Shown: piece by piece, positions 51,315 to 59,837 of the stretch | Layout: each line of letters starts with the position of its first letter | How positions within the stretch are numbered: the first letter of the stretch is position 1 | Assembly: GCA_902780785.1 (NCBI GenBank) | Contig: CACZGS010000005.1 | Coordinates: 186,001 to 250,000, forward strand | Direction: 5' to 3' | Source: Oscillospiraceae bacterium | Lineage (GTDB): Bacteria; Bacillota; Clostridia; Saccharofermentanales; Saccharofermentanaceae | Length of the DNA stretch: 64,000 nt | The notes under the pieces: generated by a model | Seen by the model: the letters and a program-made list of their open reading frames with translations, nothing else | Databases searched by the model: none | What the model was told of the DNA's origin: nothing | Position numbers and translations under genes: made by a program

Positions 51315-52427
51315 TTAATCGTGACGAATCAAAGCGCCACAACAATTGATGAACTGACCGAGTACAAAATCCTTAGGACCGTTTACAGTGCTAAGAGCCT
51401 TGAGGATCTCGACCTGCGTTCCAAGCTGACGCGCAAGTTCTTTGTCAATCTTTTTATAACCGGCACCTGAACCATAGAGGAAGCAAGTGCTGATAGCATC
51501 GATATGATACTTAGCGATGGAGAACTGAGCTGTACGGGAAACTGCATCAACAAGGCTCTTGAAGTATGCGTTAACAGCACTCTGAAGAGCCGGTGTCTCT
51601 GCAACAGTCTCGTTCCAAACGTCAATATCCTCGATCGGTACGCTGGACTCTGCTTCCGATGTCGTGATATTAAGTCTTCTAGCCAATGAAGACTGCTGGC
51701 TGCCACTCTGGAGCTTCTTTACGGAATCAGCAACCTGTCTGATATTTGCGTGACCGAACTGAAGTCTTCTTGAAAGAACCGGGAAGCCCTTATCAAGAAC
51801 CGTAACGGTCGTTGTCTTGCTTGAGAGCTCGATCAAGAGGATCGTTGACTGCTTGATGTTTACGTTGCCGTTAACGATACCCTGTGAGAAGAGCTTTCTT
51901 ACTGCGTTAGGGTTAACGTCAAGAGCTACGGGGTTGAGATCCATGTTCTTAAGGAACTCACGGTAATCCTTGATTACGTCTGTAGGGATAGCTGTAGCTC
52001 TAACCTGGAGCTTATCAGCATTTGTCTCTGCATCCTTTGTTGTTCCGTAAACGAGATAATCGATTGACATATCTCTGTTGGAACCCTGACCGAGAATCTC
52101 GTACTTAACCATATCCTTGAGCTGCTCTTCCTTAACGATAGGAAGTTCAAGGTCTCTGCTGTGAACGAAAGCGCCTTCCGTTGTAAGAATGCAGCTCTTC
52201 ATTCTGATATCGAGTCTTGCGAGAGCGTGCTTAAGTGCCATTACGATACCGAAAGAATCCGCAACAGCACCATCGTTGATAGCGTCGCCTTCCAACGGTA
52301 CTATGCCCATCTTTTCGATTGTAATATTGCCTGTCTTGGAATTGTAATTCCCGACAGCTACTTTAAGATCCGAGCTGGAGCAATCGATTACCAGTTCATT
52401 TGATCCTCTACCTAATGAAAAATCCAT
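51315..52427 (-). CDS. pilM: Type IV pilus assembly protein PilM (actin-like)
   Basis: A 370-residue cytoplasmic protein with an actin/FtsA-like nucleotide-binding layout: ELVIDCSSSDLKVAV as phosphate-1 loop, an FtsA-like 1C-type region (SCILTTEGAFVHSRDLELP), and STILLIELSSKTTTVTVLD as phosphate-2. PilM recruits PilN at the membrane. AAAGGAG precedes the ATG. Downstream pilN starts 15 bases later. Confidence 0.85.
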   Translation of the reverse strand: MDFSLGRGSNELVIDCSSSDLKVAVGNYNSKTGNITIEKMGIVPLEGDAINDGAVADSFGIVMALKHALARLDIRMKSCILTTEGAFVHSRDLELPIVKEEQLKDMVKYEILGQGSNRDMSIDYLVYGTTKDAETNADKLQVRATAIPTDVIKDYREFLKNMDLNPVALDVNPNAVRKLFSQGIVNGNVNIKQSTILLIELSSKTTTVTVLDKGFPVLSRRLQFGHANIRQVADSVKKLQSGSQQSSLARRLNITTSEAESSVPIEDIDVWNETVAETPALQSAVNAYFKSLVDAVSRTAQFSIAKYHIDAISTCFLYGSGAGYKKIDKELARQLGTQVEILKALSTVNGPKDFVLGQFINCCGALIRHD

Positions 52428-52456
52428 TTATTTTCTCCTTTCAAACCTTGCGGGAA

Positions 52457-53665
52457 TTAGATAATCCACTGAGCCATTGTGAAGATAGGCATTGCGATAC
52501 CGCCTACAACGACACCGACGATGATAGCCATGATAATGATCATAACAGGCTCTAACGCAGATACCATCTTAGCTGTAGCTGCATCAGCCTCATCTTCGAA
52601 GTAGTCAGCTGCCTTCTGCAGGATCGTATCCAATGTACCGGATTCCTCACCGATCGAAACCATCGCATAGATCATAGGCGGGAATTCTGTAATGTCTCTG
52701 ATAGATCTTGAAAGTGAAGTACCCTTTCTGATCTCGATACGTGCTGCAGCGAGCTTCTTCTGAAGGATTACATTATCCAAAGACTTCTCGGTAATCTCAA
52801 CAGCCTGAAGTACAGAGATACCTGACTTAAGGAGAGTGGATACCGTTCTGGTAAATCTTGCAGAAGCATTCATTCTAGTAGCTTTACCGACGACAGGCAT
52901 CTTAAGCATGATCTTGGACCATGTCTCGGAACCCTTCTCGGAATTCTTCCAAAGCGTGAAGCCGTAGATTGCAAGACCAATTACAGCGATATAAATGTAC
53001 CAGAAGTGTGTAATTGATGATGAAATGTTGAGCAATCCTTTTGTCAATGCCGGCAATTCACCGCCCAAGTCCTTAATAACGTCACCGATCTTAGGGACAA
53101 GGAATGTAAGCAAACCGATACTGACTGCTGCTGTAAGACCTGCAAGGATCTTAGGATATACCATCGCAGAAGAGATCTTGTTCTTGAGCTTTGCATCCTT
53201 TGCAAAGTGCTCAGCAAGTCTTTCCATAACCTCGTCGAGTCGGCCGGATTCTTCTCCTGCTGCGATCATACTGATCATGATGTTCGGAATGACGCCCCTC
53301 TGTTCCTTAAAAGCTTCAGATAAAGAACGGCCACTCTGAACCGATTCGTAGATCTCACCGATACACTTCTTAGCCTTCTTGGATTCAAGCTGCTGATAAA
53401 GCATATCGAGTGATCTTACAACGGTGATACCTGCAGACAAAAGTGAAGCGAGCTGTCTGGAAATGATAACGAGATCCTGAGTCTTAAGCTTAGGGCTTCC
53501 GATCTCCATGTTAAGGATGCCTTTACCCTTGTCCAAGGACAGGCTGGCAATGTACTTGCCGTCGGACTTAAGCTTTCTTGACGCTTCACCGATAGAAGTA
53601 GCTTCGACTATGCCTTCAGACATTTTACCGTTTGAATCGATAACTTGATATCTGAAATTAGCCAT
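52457..53665 (-). CDS. pilC: Type IV pilus platform protein PilC (GspF family)
   Basis: A 402-residue inner-membrane platform protein with the GspF duplication: N-terminal cytoplasmic cap FRYQVIDSNGKMSEGIVEA, two T2SSF domains (about 70-193 and 272-394) each with a G-E-ESGRLDE or GEESGTLD motif, and three membrane helices (about 165-190, 215-235, 370-395). It couples the PilB and PilT motors to pilin insertion. Confidence 0.93.
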   Translation of the reverse strand: MANFRYQVIDSNGKMSEGIVEATSIGEASRKLKSDGKYIASLSLDKGKGILNMEIGSPKLKTQDLVIISRQLASLLSAGITVVRSLDMLYQQLESKKAKKCIGEIYESVQSGRSLSEAFKEQRGVIPNIMISMIAAGEESGRLDEVMERLAEHFAKDAKLKNKISSAMVYPKILAGLTAAVSIGLLTFLVPKIGDVIKDLGGELPALTKGLLNISSSITHFWYIYIAVIGLAIYGFTLWKNSEKGSETWSKIMLKMPVVGKATRMNASARFTRTVSTLLKSGISVLQAVEITEKSLDNVILQKKLAAARIEIRKGTSLSRSIRDITEFPPMIYAMVSIGEESGTLDTILQKAADYFEDEADAATAKMVSALEPVMIIIMAIIVGVVVGGIAMPIFTMAQWII

Positions 53666-53709
53666 CTAATATTTCCCTCCTCTTATCAGATTTCTTTTTA
53701 GCGCCTGTA

Positions 53710-54822
53710 TCAGGCAAATTCCAGATCACCGAACAACGGGCTGTTCGTCTGACCTGCGTTATTGATGAAACGCTTAAGATCTTCAGGAACTCTGCATCTC
53801 TGAAGTGCAGTGTCTCTTGTGATCATGTTGCGCTTAACAAGCTCTGCAAGATAGAAATCAAGAGGGCACATACCCTGCTGAAGGCTCGTAGCGATCGTAG
53901 AGTCGATCTGGTATGTCTTACCTTCACGGATATTGTTCTTGATAGCATCGTTGGAGATCATGATCTCGAAAGCAGCGCATCTGCCTCCGCCGATTCTCTG
54001 TACGAGTGTCTGACAGATAACGGCAACAAGACAAGTAGCGAGCTGAACTCTGATCTGATCCTGCTGATGCGGGGGATAAACGTCGATGATACGGTTAACT
54101 GTATCAGCAGCGGAGGACGTATGGAGTGTTGAAAGAACCAGGTGTCCTGTTTCGGCTGCGGTAATAGCAGTAGAGATTGTATCAAGGTCACGCATTTCTC
54201 CGACGAGGATGATATCCGGGTCCTCACGGAGAGCAGCTCTGAGTGCGTTGGCGAATGAGAGTGTATCCTCGTGGATTTCTCTCTGGTTGATCATAGCTTC
54301 TCCGTGCATATGGAGATACTCGATAGGTTCCTCAAGAGTGAGGATATGGCACTTCTTGCTCATGTTTACGTGTCCGATCATGGCAGCAAGAGTTGTTGAC
54401 TTACCTGAACCCGTAGGGCCTGTAACGAGGATAAGTCCTCTCGGTTTCATAACGAGATCCTTAAATACATTAGGGAGACCCAACTGCTCACATGTAGGAA
54501 TTTCATTTGTAATTGTTCTGGCAGCAAGTGCATAAGTACCACGCTGCTTAAATACGTTACATCTGAAACGGCTGAAGTTCTCAACAATGTAAGAGAAGTC
54601 GATCTCACCTCTCTCGTTCAGATACTGCTGTCTTGACTTGTCGATCATGGACTTGCAAAGATACTCGGTATCTGCAGCTGTCAGCGGCTGATTGCCCAAC
54701 GGCATCAACATACCGTCAACACGAATCATTGGCGGCAATCCAACTGTAATATGGGTATCGGATGCCCCCATTCTTACCGATTCAGCCAAAATCGATTCGA
54801 TCGATAAACTAAATCCTTCCAC
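53710..54822 (-). CDS. pilT: Type IV pilus retraction ATPase PilT
   Basis: A 370-residue GspE-superfamily motor: Walker A GPTGSGKST, Asp box TLEEPIEYLH, Walker B DPDIILVGEMRD, His box STLHTSSAADTVNR and AIKNNIREGK, the PilT-type AIRNLIRE region needed for retraction. The start is GTG, 9 bases after AAGGAGG. Its presence implies retractable pili (twitching or DNA uptake). Confidence 0.93.
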   Translation of the reverse strand: MEGFSLSIESILAESVRMGASDTHITVGLPPMIRVDGMLMPLGNQPLTAADTEYLCKSMIDKSRQQYLNERGEIDFSYIVENFSRFRCNVFKQRGTYALAARTITNEIPTCEQLGLPNVFKDLVMKPRGLILVTGPTGSGKSTTLAAMIGHVNMSKKCHILTLEEPIEYLHMHGEAMINQREIHEDTLSFANALRAALREDPDIILVGEMRDLDTISTAITAAETGHLVLSTLHTSSAADTVNRIIDVYPPHQQDQIRVQLATCLVAVICQTLVQRIGGGRCAAFEIMISNDAIKNNIREGKTYQIDSTIATSLQQGMCPLDFYLAELVKRNMITRDTALQRCRVPEDLKRFINNAGQTNSPLFGDLEFA

Positions 54823-54839
54823 GTTTAAAAACCTCCTTA

Positions 54840-56504
54840 TCAGTCAATCGTGTAAGCTACTCTGTTAAGCTCGCTGACCGTCGTAATGCCTTCAAGTACG
54901 AGGTCTCTTGCGGAATCCTGAAGCATCTGTGTGCCTTCAGTGACAGCGAGTGCGCGCATTTCATCCTCGCTTGCTCTCTTCTCGAGCAAAGCCTTCATCT
55001 TCATGGTTATGATTACGATCTCATGAATAGCGATACGTCCCTTATAACCCTTCTCGTTACACTCTGTGCAACCCTTACCACGATAGAGCTTCTGGCCTTC
55101 GTCGAGTCTCAGATACTGCTTATCGCTGAGATCAGGATCATAAGATTCTCTGCAGTTGGTGCAGATACGGCGAACGAGACGCTGGGATACAACGCCGACC
55201 AATGCGGAGGATACCATGTAAGGCTCCAGACCCATGTCGACGAGACGGTTGATGGAAGATACAGCGTCGTTCGTGTGGATTGTACTGAATACGAGGTGTC
55301 CGGTGATAGCAGCTCTCATTGCGATCTCAGCAGTCTCACCGTCACGGATCTCACCGACGAGGATAATATCAGGGTCCTGACGCAAGATGGATCTGAGACC
55401 ACTCGCGAATGTCATTCCGGCCTTAACATTAACCTGGCACTGGTTGAGTCCCGGGATCCTGATTTCTACAGGGTCCTCAACTGTAATGATATTAACTTCA
55501 TCAGTATTTTTCTCTGAAAGAAGTGTATAAAGCGTTGTTGTCTTACCTGAACCCGTAGGACCTGAGATAAGGACGATTCCCTGAGGGACCTTGATCATCT
55601 TATCGATCATCTCATTGTTACGGTCGCTGATACCCAGATATTTTCTGTTCAGGTTAGCGTCGTTCTTGGCAAGGATACGGATAACGGTCTTCTCACCTGT
55701 AACGCAGGGAAGGATGGATACACGCATGTCCACGTCCTCTCCGTTGATTACTGTCGTGATACGGCCGTCCTGAGGAATACGCTTCTCGGCGATGTTCATA
55801 CCGCCAAGGATCTTGATTCTTGTTGTGATGGCGTCCTTAGCGGAAATAGGGTTGCTCATTACTTCCTGCATGACACCGTCGATTCTGATACGAACTCTTA
55901 CTCGGTCTTCGAGAGGTTCGATATGGATATCTGATGAGCCTGAACGGATAGCGTAGTCGATCATTGAGTTAACGAGCTTAACTACAGGAGCACTGTTAAC
56001 TGCTTCCGAGAGTTCGCTGTCGTCATCAAGTGTATCGCTTGCAAGGCTCGTTCCGAGCTCTTCAGCAGCCTTGTTGGCATTCTCTCTTCCATAGTGGACT
56101 TTGATAGCATCGATTATGGAAGTATGGGTAGCGAGCATCAGTGAGATCTGATATCCGGTCTGGAACTGAAGCTCATCTTCAATAGTAATGTTCATCGGGT
56201 CATCGATAGCAACAACCAGGTTATCGCCATCAAAGCCGATCGGGAAAACTACATTGTCTTCGCAGAATTTCTGTGTTAATAAAGCCGTCGCTTTAGGATC
56301 TACATCAATACCCGACAAATCAATGATCGGATAATTGTACTGGCTGGAGACCGCTCTCAAAATGTCGAATTCCGACATGAGACCGCTCTCTACGATAACT
56401 TCACCAAGACGTTTTCCGGTTTCTTTTTGAACGCTTAGTACTTCTGCAAGTTCGGTGGCATTTAGGAAGCCGCTCTCGACCAGAATATCACCTAATCTCT
56501 TCAT
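54840..56504 (-). CDS. pilB: Type IV pilus extension ATPase PilB with MshEN domain
   Basis: A 554-residue assembly motor. Residues 3-26 and 32-55 are two 24-residue RLGxx(L/I)VESG...Q repeats, the MshEN c-di-GMP-binding motif. The motor part shows SGSSDIHIEP, Walker A GPTGSGKTTT, VEDPVEI, Walker B DPDIILVGEIRD, STIHTNDA and a tetracysteine zinc site (CTNC and CTEC). Length matches PilB/MshE. It is first in the pilB-T-C-M-N-O operon with a promoter about 90 bases upstream. Confidence 0.94.
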   Translation of the reverse strand: MKRLGDILVESGFLNATELAEVLSVQKETGKRLGEVIVESGLMSEFDILRAVSSQYNYPIIDLSGIDVDPKATALLTQKFCEDNVVFPIGFDGDNLVVAIDDPMNITIEDELQFQTGYQISLMLATHTSIIDAIKVHYGRENANKAAEELGTSLASDTLDDDSELSEAVNSAPVVKLVNSMIDYAIRSGSSDIHIEPLEDRVRVRIRIDGVMQEVMSNPISAKDAITTRIKILGGMNIAEKRIPQDGRITTVINGEDVDMRVSILPCVTGEKTVIRILAKNDANLNRKYLGISDRNNEMIDKMIKVPQGIVLISGPTGSGKTTTLYTLLSEKNTDEVNIITVEDPVEIRIPGLNQCQVNVKAGMTFASGLRSILRQDPDIILVGEIRDGETAEIAMRAAITGHLVFSTIHTNDAVSSINRLVDMGLEPYMVSSALVGVVSQRLVRRICTNCRESYDPDLSDKQYLRLDEGQKLYRGKGCTECNEKGYKGRIAIHEIVIITMKMKALLEKRASEDEMRALAVTEGTQMLQDSARDLVLEGITTVSELNRVAYTID

Positions 56505-56592
56505 CGAACCCTCCCGATCAGTCTAAAAAATTTACACTCAAGTAATGCACACAAAACAGACAGGCGCACTTCGCCCAAGCATAGATGTTAGA

Positions 56593-56621
56593 ACTATACA
56601 ACAGAATCGAGTAAATAACAA
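56593..56621 (-). promoter_or_regulatory. Promoter of the pilB operon
   Basis: TTGTTA (56616-56621), 17 bases, TATAGT (56593-56598) on the minus strand. The leader of about 80 bases contains a small GGCG/CGCC hairpin but no c-di-GMP riboswitch that I can recognise. Confidence 0.65.
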
Positions 56622-56704
56622 GTTTAAAAGACAAATTGCACAAAAAAGATATTTGACAATCTTGTGTCGGAGGCATTACAGGCTTCTCTTCGATAATTGG
56701 TGTT

Positions 56705-56732
56705 TTGTATCTCCGCGAAAAGATTGTATAAT
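56705..56732 (+). promoter_or_regulatory. Promoter of the yebC operon
   Basis: TTGTAT (56705-56710), 16 bases, perfect TATAAT (56727-56732), 41 bases before the yebC ATG. Divergent from the pilB promoter, about 84 bases apart. Confidence 0.65.
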
Positions 56733-56772
56733 TATTGATTATATTAATAAGTATACATCTGGAGGAATGTTA

Positions 56773-57498
56773 ATGTCAGGTCATTCTAAGTGGAGCAACA
56801 TCAGAAGAAAAAAAGAGGCATCCGATGCAGCTAAGGGAGCTGTATTTACCAAATTTGCCAAAGAAATCGCAGTAGCTGTTAAAGCCGGAGGTCCTGACCC
56901 GGCGGGAAATTCCAGACTTAAAGTAGTCGTAGCTAAAGCAAAGGCTGCCAACATGCCTAATGACAATATCAACCGTGCCATCAAGAAGGCTGCTGAAGCC
57001 GGTGAAGGCGATGATTATGAAGAGATCACATACGAAGGTTATGGTCCTGCAGGAGTTGCCATCATGGTAAAGACCCTGACCAATAACCGCAACCGTACAG
57101 CTGCCGATCTCAGACATATCTTCGATAAGAACGGCGGTAACCTGGGCGTTGACGGTTCCGTTTCCTTCCTTTTCAACGAAAAGGGAACGATCCTTATCTC
57201 AAAGGAAGATTACGAGGACGAGGATCAGGTAATGGCAGACGCTCTCGATTGCGGCGCTTCCGATTTTGATTCCGACGACGAATTCTACATCATCTCAACT
57301 GCAACATCAGACTACTATGATGTCCGTGATGCACTTGAAGCTAAGAACTACACCATCGCAGATTCAACACTCGGCCCGGTTGCTATGACCACTGCTGAGG
57401 TAACAGATCCAGATGCGGTCGCTCAGCTTGAGAAGATGCTCGATATGATGGATGAGAACGAGGATATCCAGGAAGTCTTCCATAACTGGAACGGTTAA
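56773..57498 (+). CDS. yebC: YebC/PmpR-family protein (transcription/translation factor)
   Basis: A 241-residue protein with the family N-terminus MSGHSKWSNIRRKK and ENxxAAxxxLRxxFxKxGG-like NRTAADLRHIFDKNGGNLG. YebC homologues have been described as transcription regulators and recently as relieving ribosome stalling at proline runs. The ATG at 56773 is chosen because GGAGG is 7 bases upstream; the ATG at 56767 is too close to it and longer readings lack the family start. First of four co-directional genes. Confidence 0.94.
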   Translation: MSGHSKWSNIRRKKEASDAAKGAVFTKFAKEIAVAVKAGGPDPAGNSRLKVVVAKAKAANMPNDNINRAIKKAAEAGEGDDYEEITYEGYGPAGVAIMVKTLTNNRNRTAADLRHIFDKNGGNLGVDGSVSFLFNEKGTILISKEDYEDEDQVMADALDCGASDFDSDDEFYIISTATSDYYDVRDALEAKNYTIADSTLGPVAMTTAEVTDPDAVAQLEKMLDMMDENEDIQEVFHNWNG

Positions 57499-57510
57499 AG
57501 GACTTTAGAT

Positions 57511-58572
57511 TTGGACAACCATGACGAGTTAAAACAAGAGCAGAATCAGACACAAAGCGCTCCGGTGGCGCGCAAGACTTTGTTGTCTGAATTCAAGGGA
57601 ACTCTTAAAAGATTCGACAGGTCCAATCCTTCAAATCAGAATGTCTATTCTGAATACCCTTCCCAAAGCTTTGAACGTAACCTTGAGCTGATACTGTCCA
57701 GTGAACAGTTGACGCGCGAGGTTCTTTCCAATATTGCGATAATCGCCTTTGTCGGACCATCCGGTACAGGTAAGAGTACCCGTGCTATCAAAGTAGCCAG
57801 AGATAACAATATCTACTACATAATCGATGACGGCCTCCTTATCAACGGAAGCCGTATCGTTGCGGGCACTTCCGCAAAAAAGGCTCCAACAAAGATGGAA
57901 TCTGTAAGGCAGGCCATCTTTGTCGATCCTACAAGATCCGAAGTGATGCGCCGTGCCCTGATCGAATCAATGCCCAGAGCCCTGATGATCCTGGGCACTT
58001 CAGATTCGATGCTCAGCAAGATCTGTGAGAACCTCTGGCTCAACCAGCCTTCAATGCTCATCAGGATCGAGGACGTATCGACTGAAGAAGAAAGGCGTTT
58101 GGCCCGTACCACCAGAGTTACCGAAGGTATGCATACGATCCCTGTTCCGAGCATGGAGATCAAGCATGAGTTCTCAGGTTACTTCTCGGATCCTTTCAGT
58201 AAGTTAAGACAGAGATTTGACCGTGAGCGAGGTGTAACCCCGCTTGCGCCTGACTCTGACAGAACAGTCGTAAGACCTACCTTCTCTTCACTCGGTTCAT
58301 ATTCTATTTCCGACGAGGCTATTCTCGACCTGATCAAGATAGTCCTTAAGGATGTGCCGGGATTTGCTGAAGTCACATCATTTAAGACAGAGAAGCAGAC
58401 TTTCGGCGTTATGATCAGCCTTGATCTGGCTCTTTATTACGGTTACGACGCACAGAAAGTTTTGGAGACAGCCCAGCAGAAGGTTGGCAACGCTGTCGAA
58501 GAATTCACTTCAATAACAATGAATGGCGTAAATGTCAGAGCTAACCGCCTGATGCATTTACCTAAGCCATAA
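57511..58572 (+). CDS. P-loop NTPase with C-terminal Asp23/Gls24-like domain
   Basis: A 353-residue protein not named in any family I can be sure of. Residues 82-90 are a Walker A (GPSGTGKST) after a beta strand (IAIIAFV), followed by a nucleoside/adenylate-kinase-like core to about residue 235; VFVDPTRSEVMRR and MILGTSDSM look like sensor/lid parts. Residues about 268-350 (ISDEAILDLIKIVLKDVPGFAEV...VRANRL) resemble the Asp23/Gls24 alkaline-shock domain. TTG start, 9 bases after AAAGGA; 12 bases after yebC. Confidence 0.72.
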   Translation: MDNHDELKQEQNQTQSAPVARKTLLSEFKGTLKRFDRSNPSNQNVYSEYPSQSFERNLELILSSEQLTREVLSNIAIIAFVGPSGTGKSTRAIKVARDNNIYYIIDDGLLINGSRIVAGTSAKKAPTKMESVRQAIFVDPTRSEVMRRALIESMPRALMILGTSDSMLSKICENLWLNQPSMLIRIEDVSTEEERRLARTTRVTEGMHTIPVPSMEIKHEFSGYFSDPFSKLRQRFDRERGVTPLAPDSDRTVVRPTFSSLGSYSISDEAILDLIKIVLKDVPGFAEVTSFKTEKQTFGVMISLDLALYYGYDAQKVLETAQQKVGNAVEEFTSITMNGVNVRANRLMHLPKP

Positions 58573-58585
58573 ATCGGAGGATAAG

Positions 58586-59341
58586 ATGGAAAAGATCTAC
58601 ATGATCCCTGTAAATGATGCATACAGCGAACACTCGGGCTGCCCGATATGCAGACTTCGCGACAAAGCAGAGAATAATTATCTTGAGTATTATCTCGGAC
58701 CTTCTTTGATGGAACCTGATACACGCAAGATAACCAACAAGACAGGTTTCTGCCCTGTACACATGGGTAAGCTCAACAAAGCAGTAACCAACAGACTCGG
58801 CTTGGGTCTTGTTATGCATACTCATCTGAAGGACTTCGATGAGGATCTTAATCCCAAGCTAAAGGCAGCGATCCCTGCCAAGGCCGGCCTTATCAAAGGC
58901 AGAAGTTCTGAATATAAGCAGAAACTGAACAGCGTGGCTGACCTTATCGAGAAGAGGATCAACCTCTGCCCTATCTGCGACAATCTTAACGATGCGATGG
59001 GACACTATGTTGAAGTCATCTGCTGGATGTTCTCCCACGATAAGGACTTTAAGGAAAAGTTCTTAAATGCCGAATTCCATTGCCTTCCTCACACAGTCTT
59101 ACTTTTAAGACAGGCAGCCAAGCTCTCACAGAATGAAGCTTCAGATTTTGTTGAAGCGCTCTATGTGAATAACAAAGAGACTTTTGATGCCCTGATTTCT
59201 GATGTCGAATATTTCACATTGAAGTTTGACTACAGAAATACGGATAAGCCGTGGGGAACAAGCAAGAATTCGATCCAGCGTTCAATGAGATTCTTATCTT
59301 CCGACGGGAGGGATTTTGATGAACAACAATCCAAGAAATGA
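58586..59341 (+). CDS. DUF6062 protein with duplicated CxxC/CxxH zinc module
   Basis: A 251-residue cytoplasmic protein of the DUF6062 type. Two modules repeat: CPIC (Cys19, Cys22) with CPVH (Cys56, His59), and CPIC (Cys128, Cys131) with CLPH (Cys166, His169), 36-38 residues between halves; each set is a four-ligand zinc or metal site. The rest is helical. Function unknown. CGGAGG precedes the ATG; it lies 13 bases after the NTPase gene and overlaps the next gene by 23 bases. Confidence 0.78.
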   Translation: MEKIYMIPVNDAYSEHSGCPICRLRDKAENNYLEYYLGPSLMEPDTRKITNKTGFCPVHMGKLNKAVTNRLGLGLVMHTHLKDFDEDLNPKLKAAIPAKAGLIKGRSSEYKQKLNSVADLIEKRINLCPICDNLNDAMGHYVEVICWMFSHDKDFKEKFLNAEFHCLPHTVLLLRQAAKLSQNEASDFVEALYVNNKETFDALISDVEYFTLKFDYRNTDKPWGTSKNSIQRSMRFLSSDGRDFDEQQSKK

Positions 59342-59741
59342 TCTTGAATTTTCAGACAGCACACTTCTTGATGTAATGCCTGAGAAGGTTGATGAAGATA
59401 TTGCCACGAAATATGTACTCATCAAGCATGACTACTATTCAACCGATTCCGATCACGGCCGTGAGATCCTTGCCGGGTTTATAACAAACCTTGCAGATTC
59501 ATCCTACAATTCTGTTGTTGTTTATCTGATCGATAAGGGCGTTAAGCTTCTTGATGAGGAAAACCCGCTTTTTGATAAGATGCTCCGTCTTATTGAGAAA
59601 TCTGAGACATTAATAGTAACTGAGGAAAGTATTGATCTTTATAATGTCAGTTTCTCGAAAACACAGAAGATCTCCGTTGAATCCATAATGTCAGTCACAG
59701 AAGATATTACATATTTGGATAATCTATTAACACTGGAGTGA
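59319..59741 (+). CDS. DsrE/YedF-like protein without the active cysteines
   Basis: A 140-residue protein starting at ATG 59319 (GGGAGG upstream). The fold pattern fits the DsrE-like C-terminal domain of YedF (sulfurtransferase-like): KYVLIKHDYYSTDSDHGREILAGF, VVVYLIDKGVKLLDEENP, then IVTEESIDLYNV, where YedF has a CGTC pair. Here residues 101-104 are TEES, so sulfur transfer by cysteine is not possible. It overlaps the DUF6062 gene, implying coupled translation. Function unknown. Confidence 0.65.
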   Translation: MNNNPRNDLEFSDSTLLDVMPEKVDEDIATKYVLIKHDYYSTDSDHGREILAGFITNLADSSYNSVVVYLIDKGVKLLDEENPLFDKMLRLIEKSETLIVTEESIDLYNVSFSKTQKISVESIMSVTEDITYLDNLLTLE

Positions 59742-59772
59742 ACTGATAAAACTGAAAAACTAATAAATAACT

Positions 59773-59804
59773 AAGGGGTTGCCTCGATTGAGACAACCCC
59801 TTTT
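59773..59804. terminator. Bidirectional terminator between the yebC operon and the PilX-like gene
   Basis: A 12-base stem with one mismatch (AAGGGGTTGcCTC with GAGaCAACCCCTT) followed by TTTTATTTTATTT on the plus strand and AGTTATTTATT on the minus strand, between convergent stops at 59741 and 59838. Confidence 0.85.
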
Positions 59805-59837
59805 ATTTTATTTGTTTTTATCAGCCTGCTATGAATC

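Noticed and set aside
56505..56592. c-di-GMP riboswitch upstream of pilB
   Set aside because: The leader is short and lacks the conserved cores of either known c-di-GMP riboswitch class; only a small hairpin is present.
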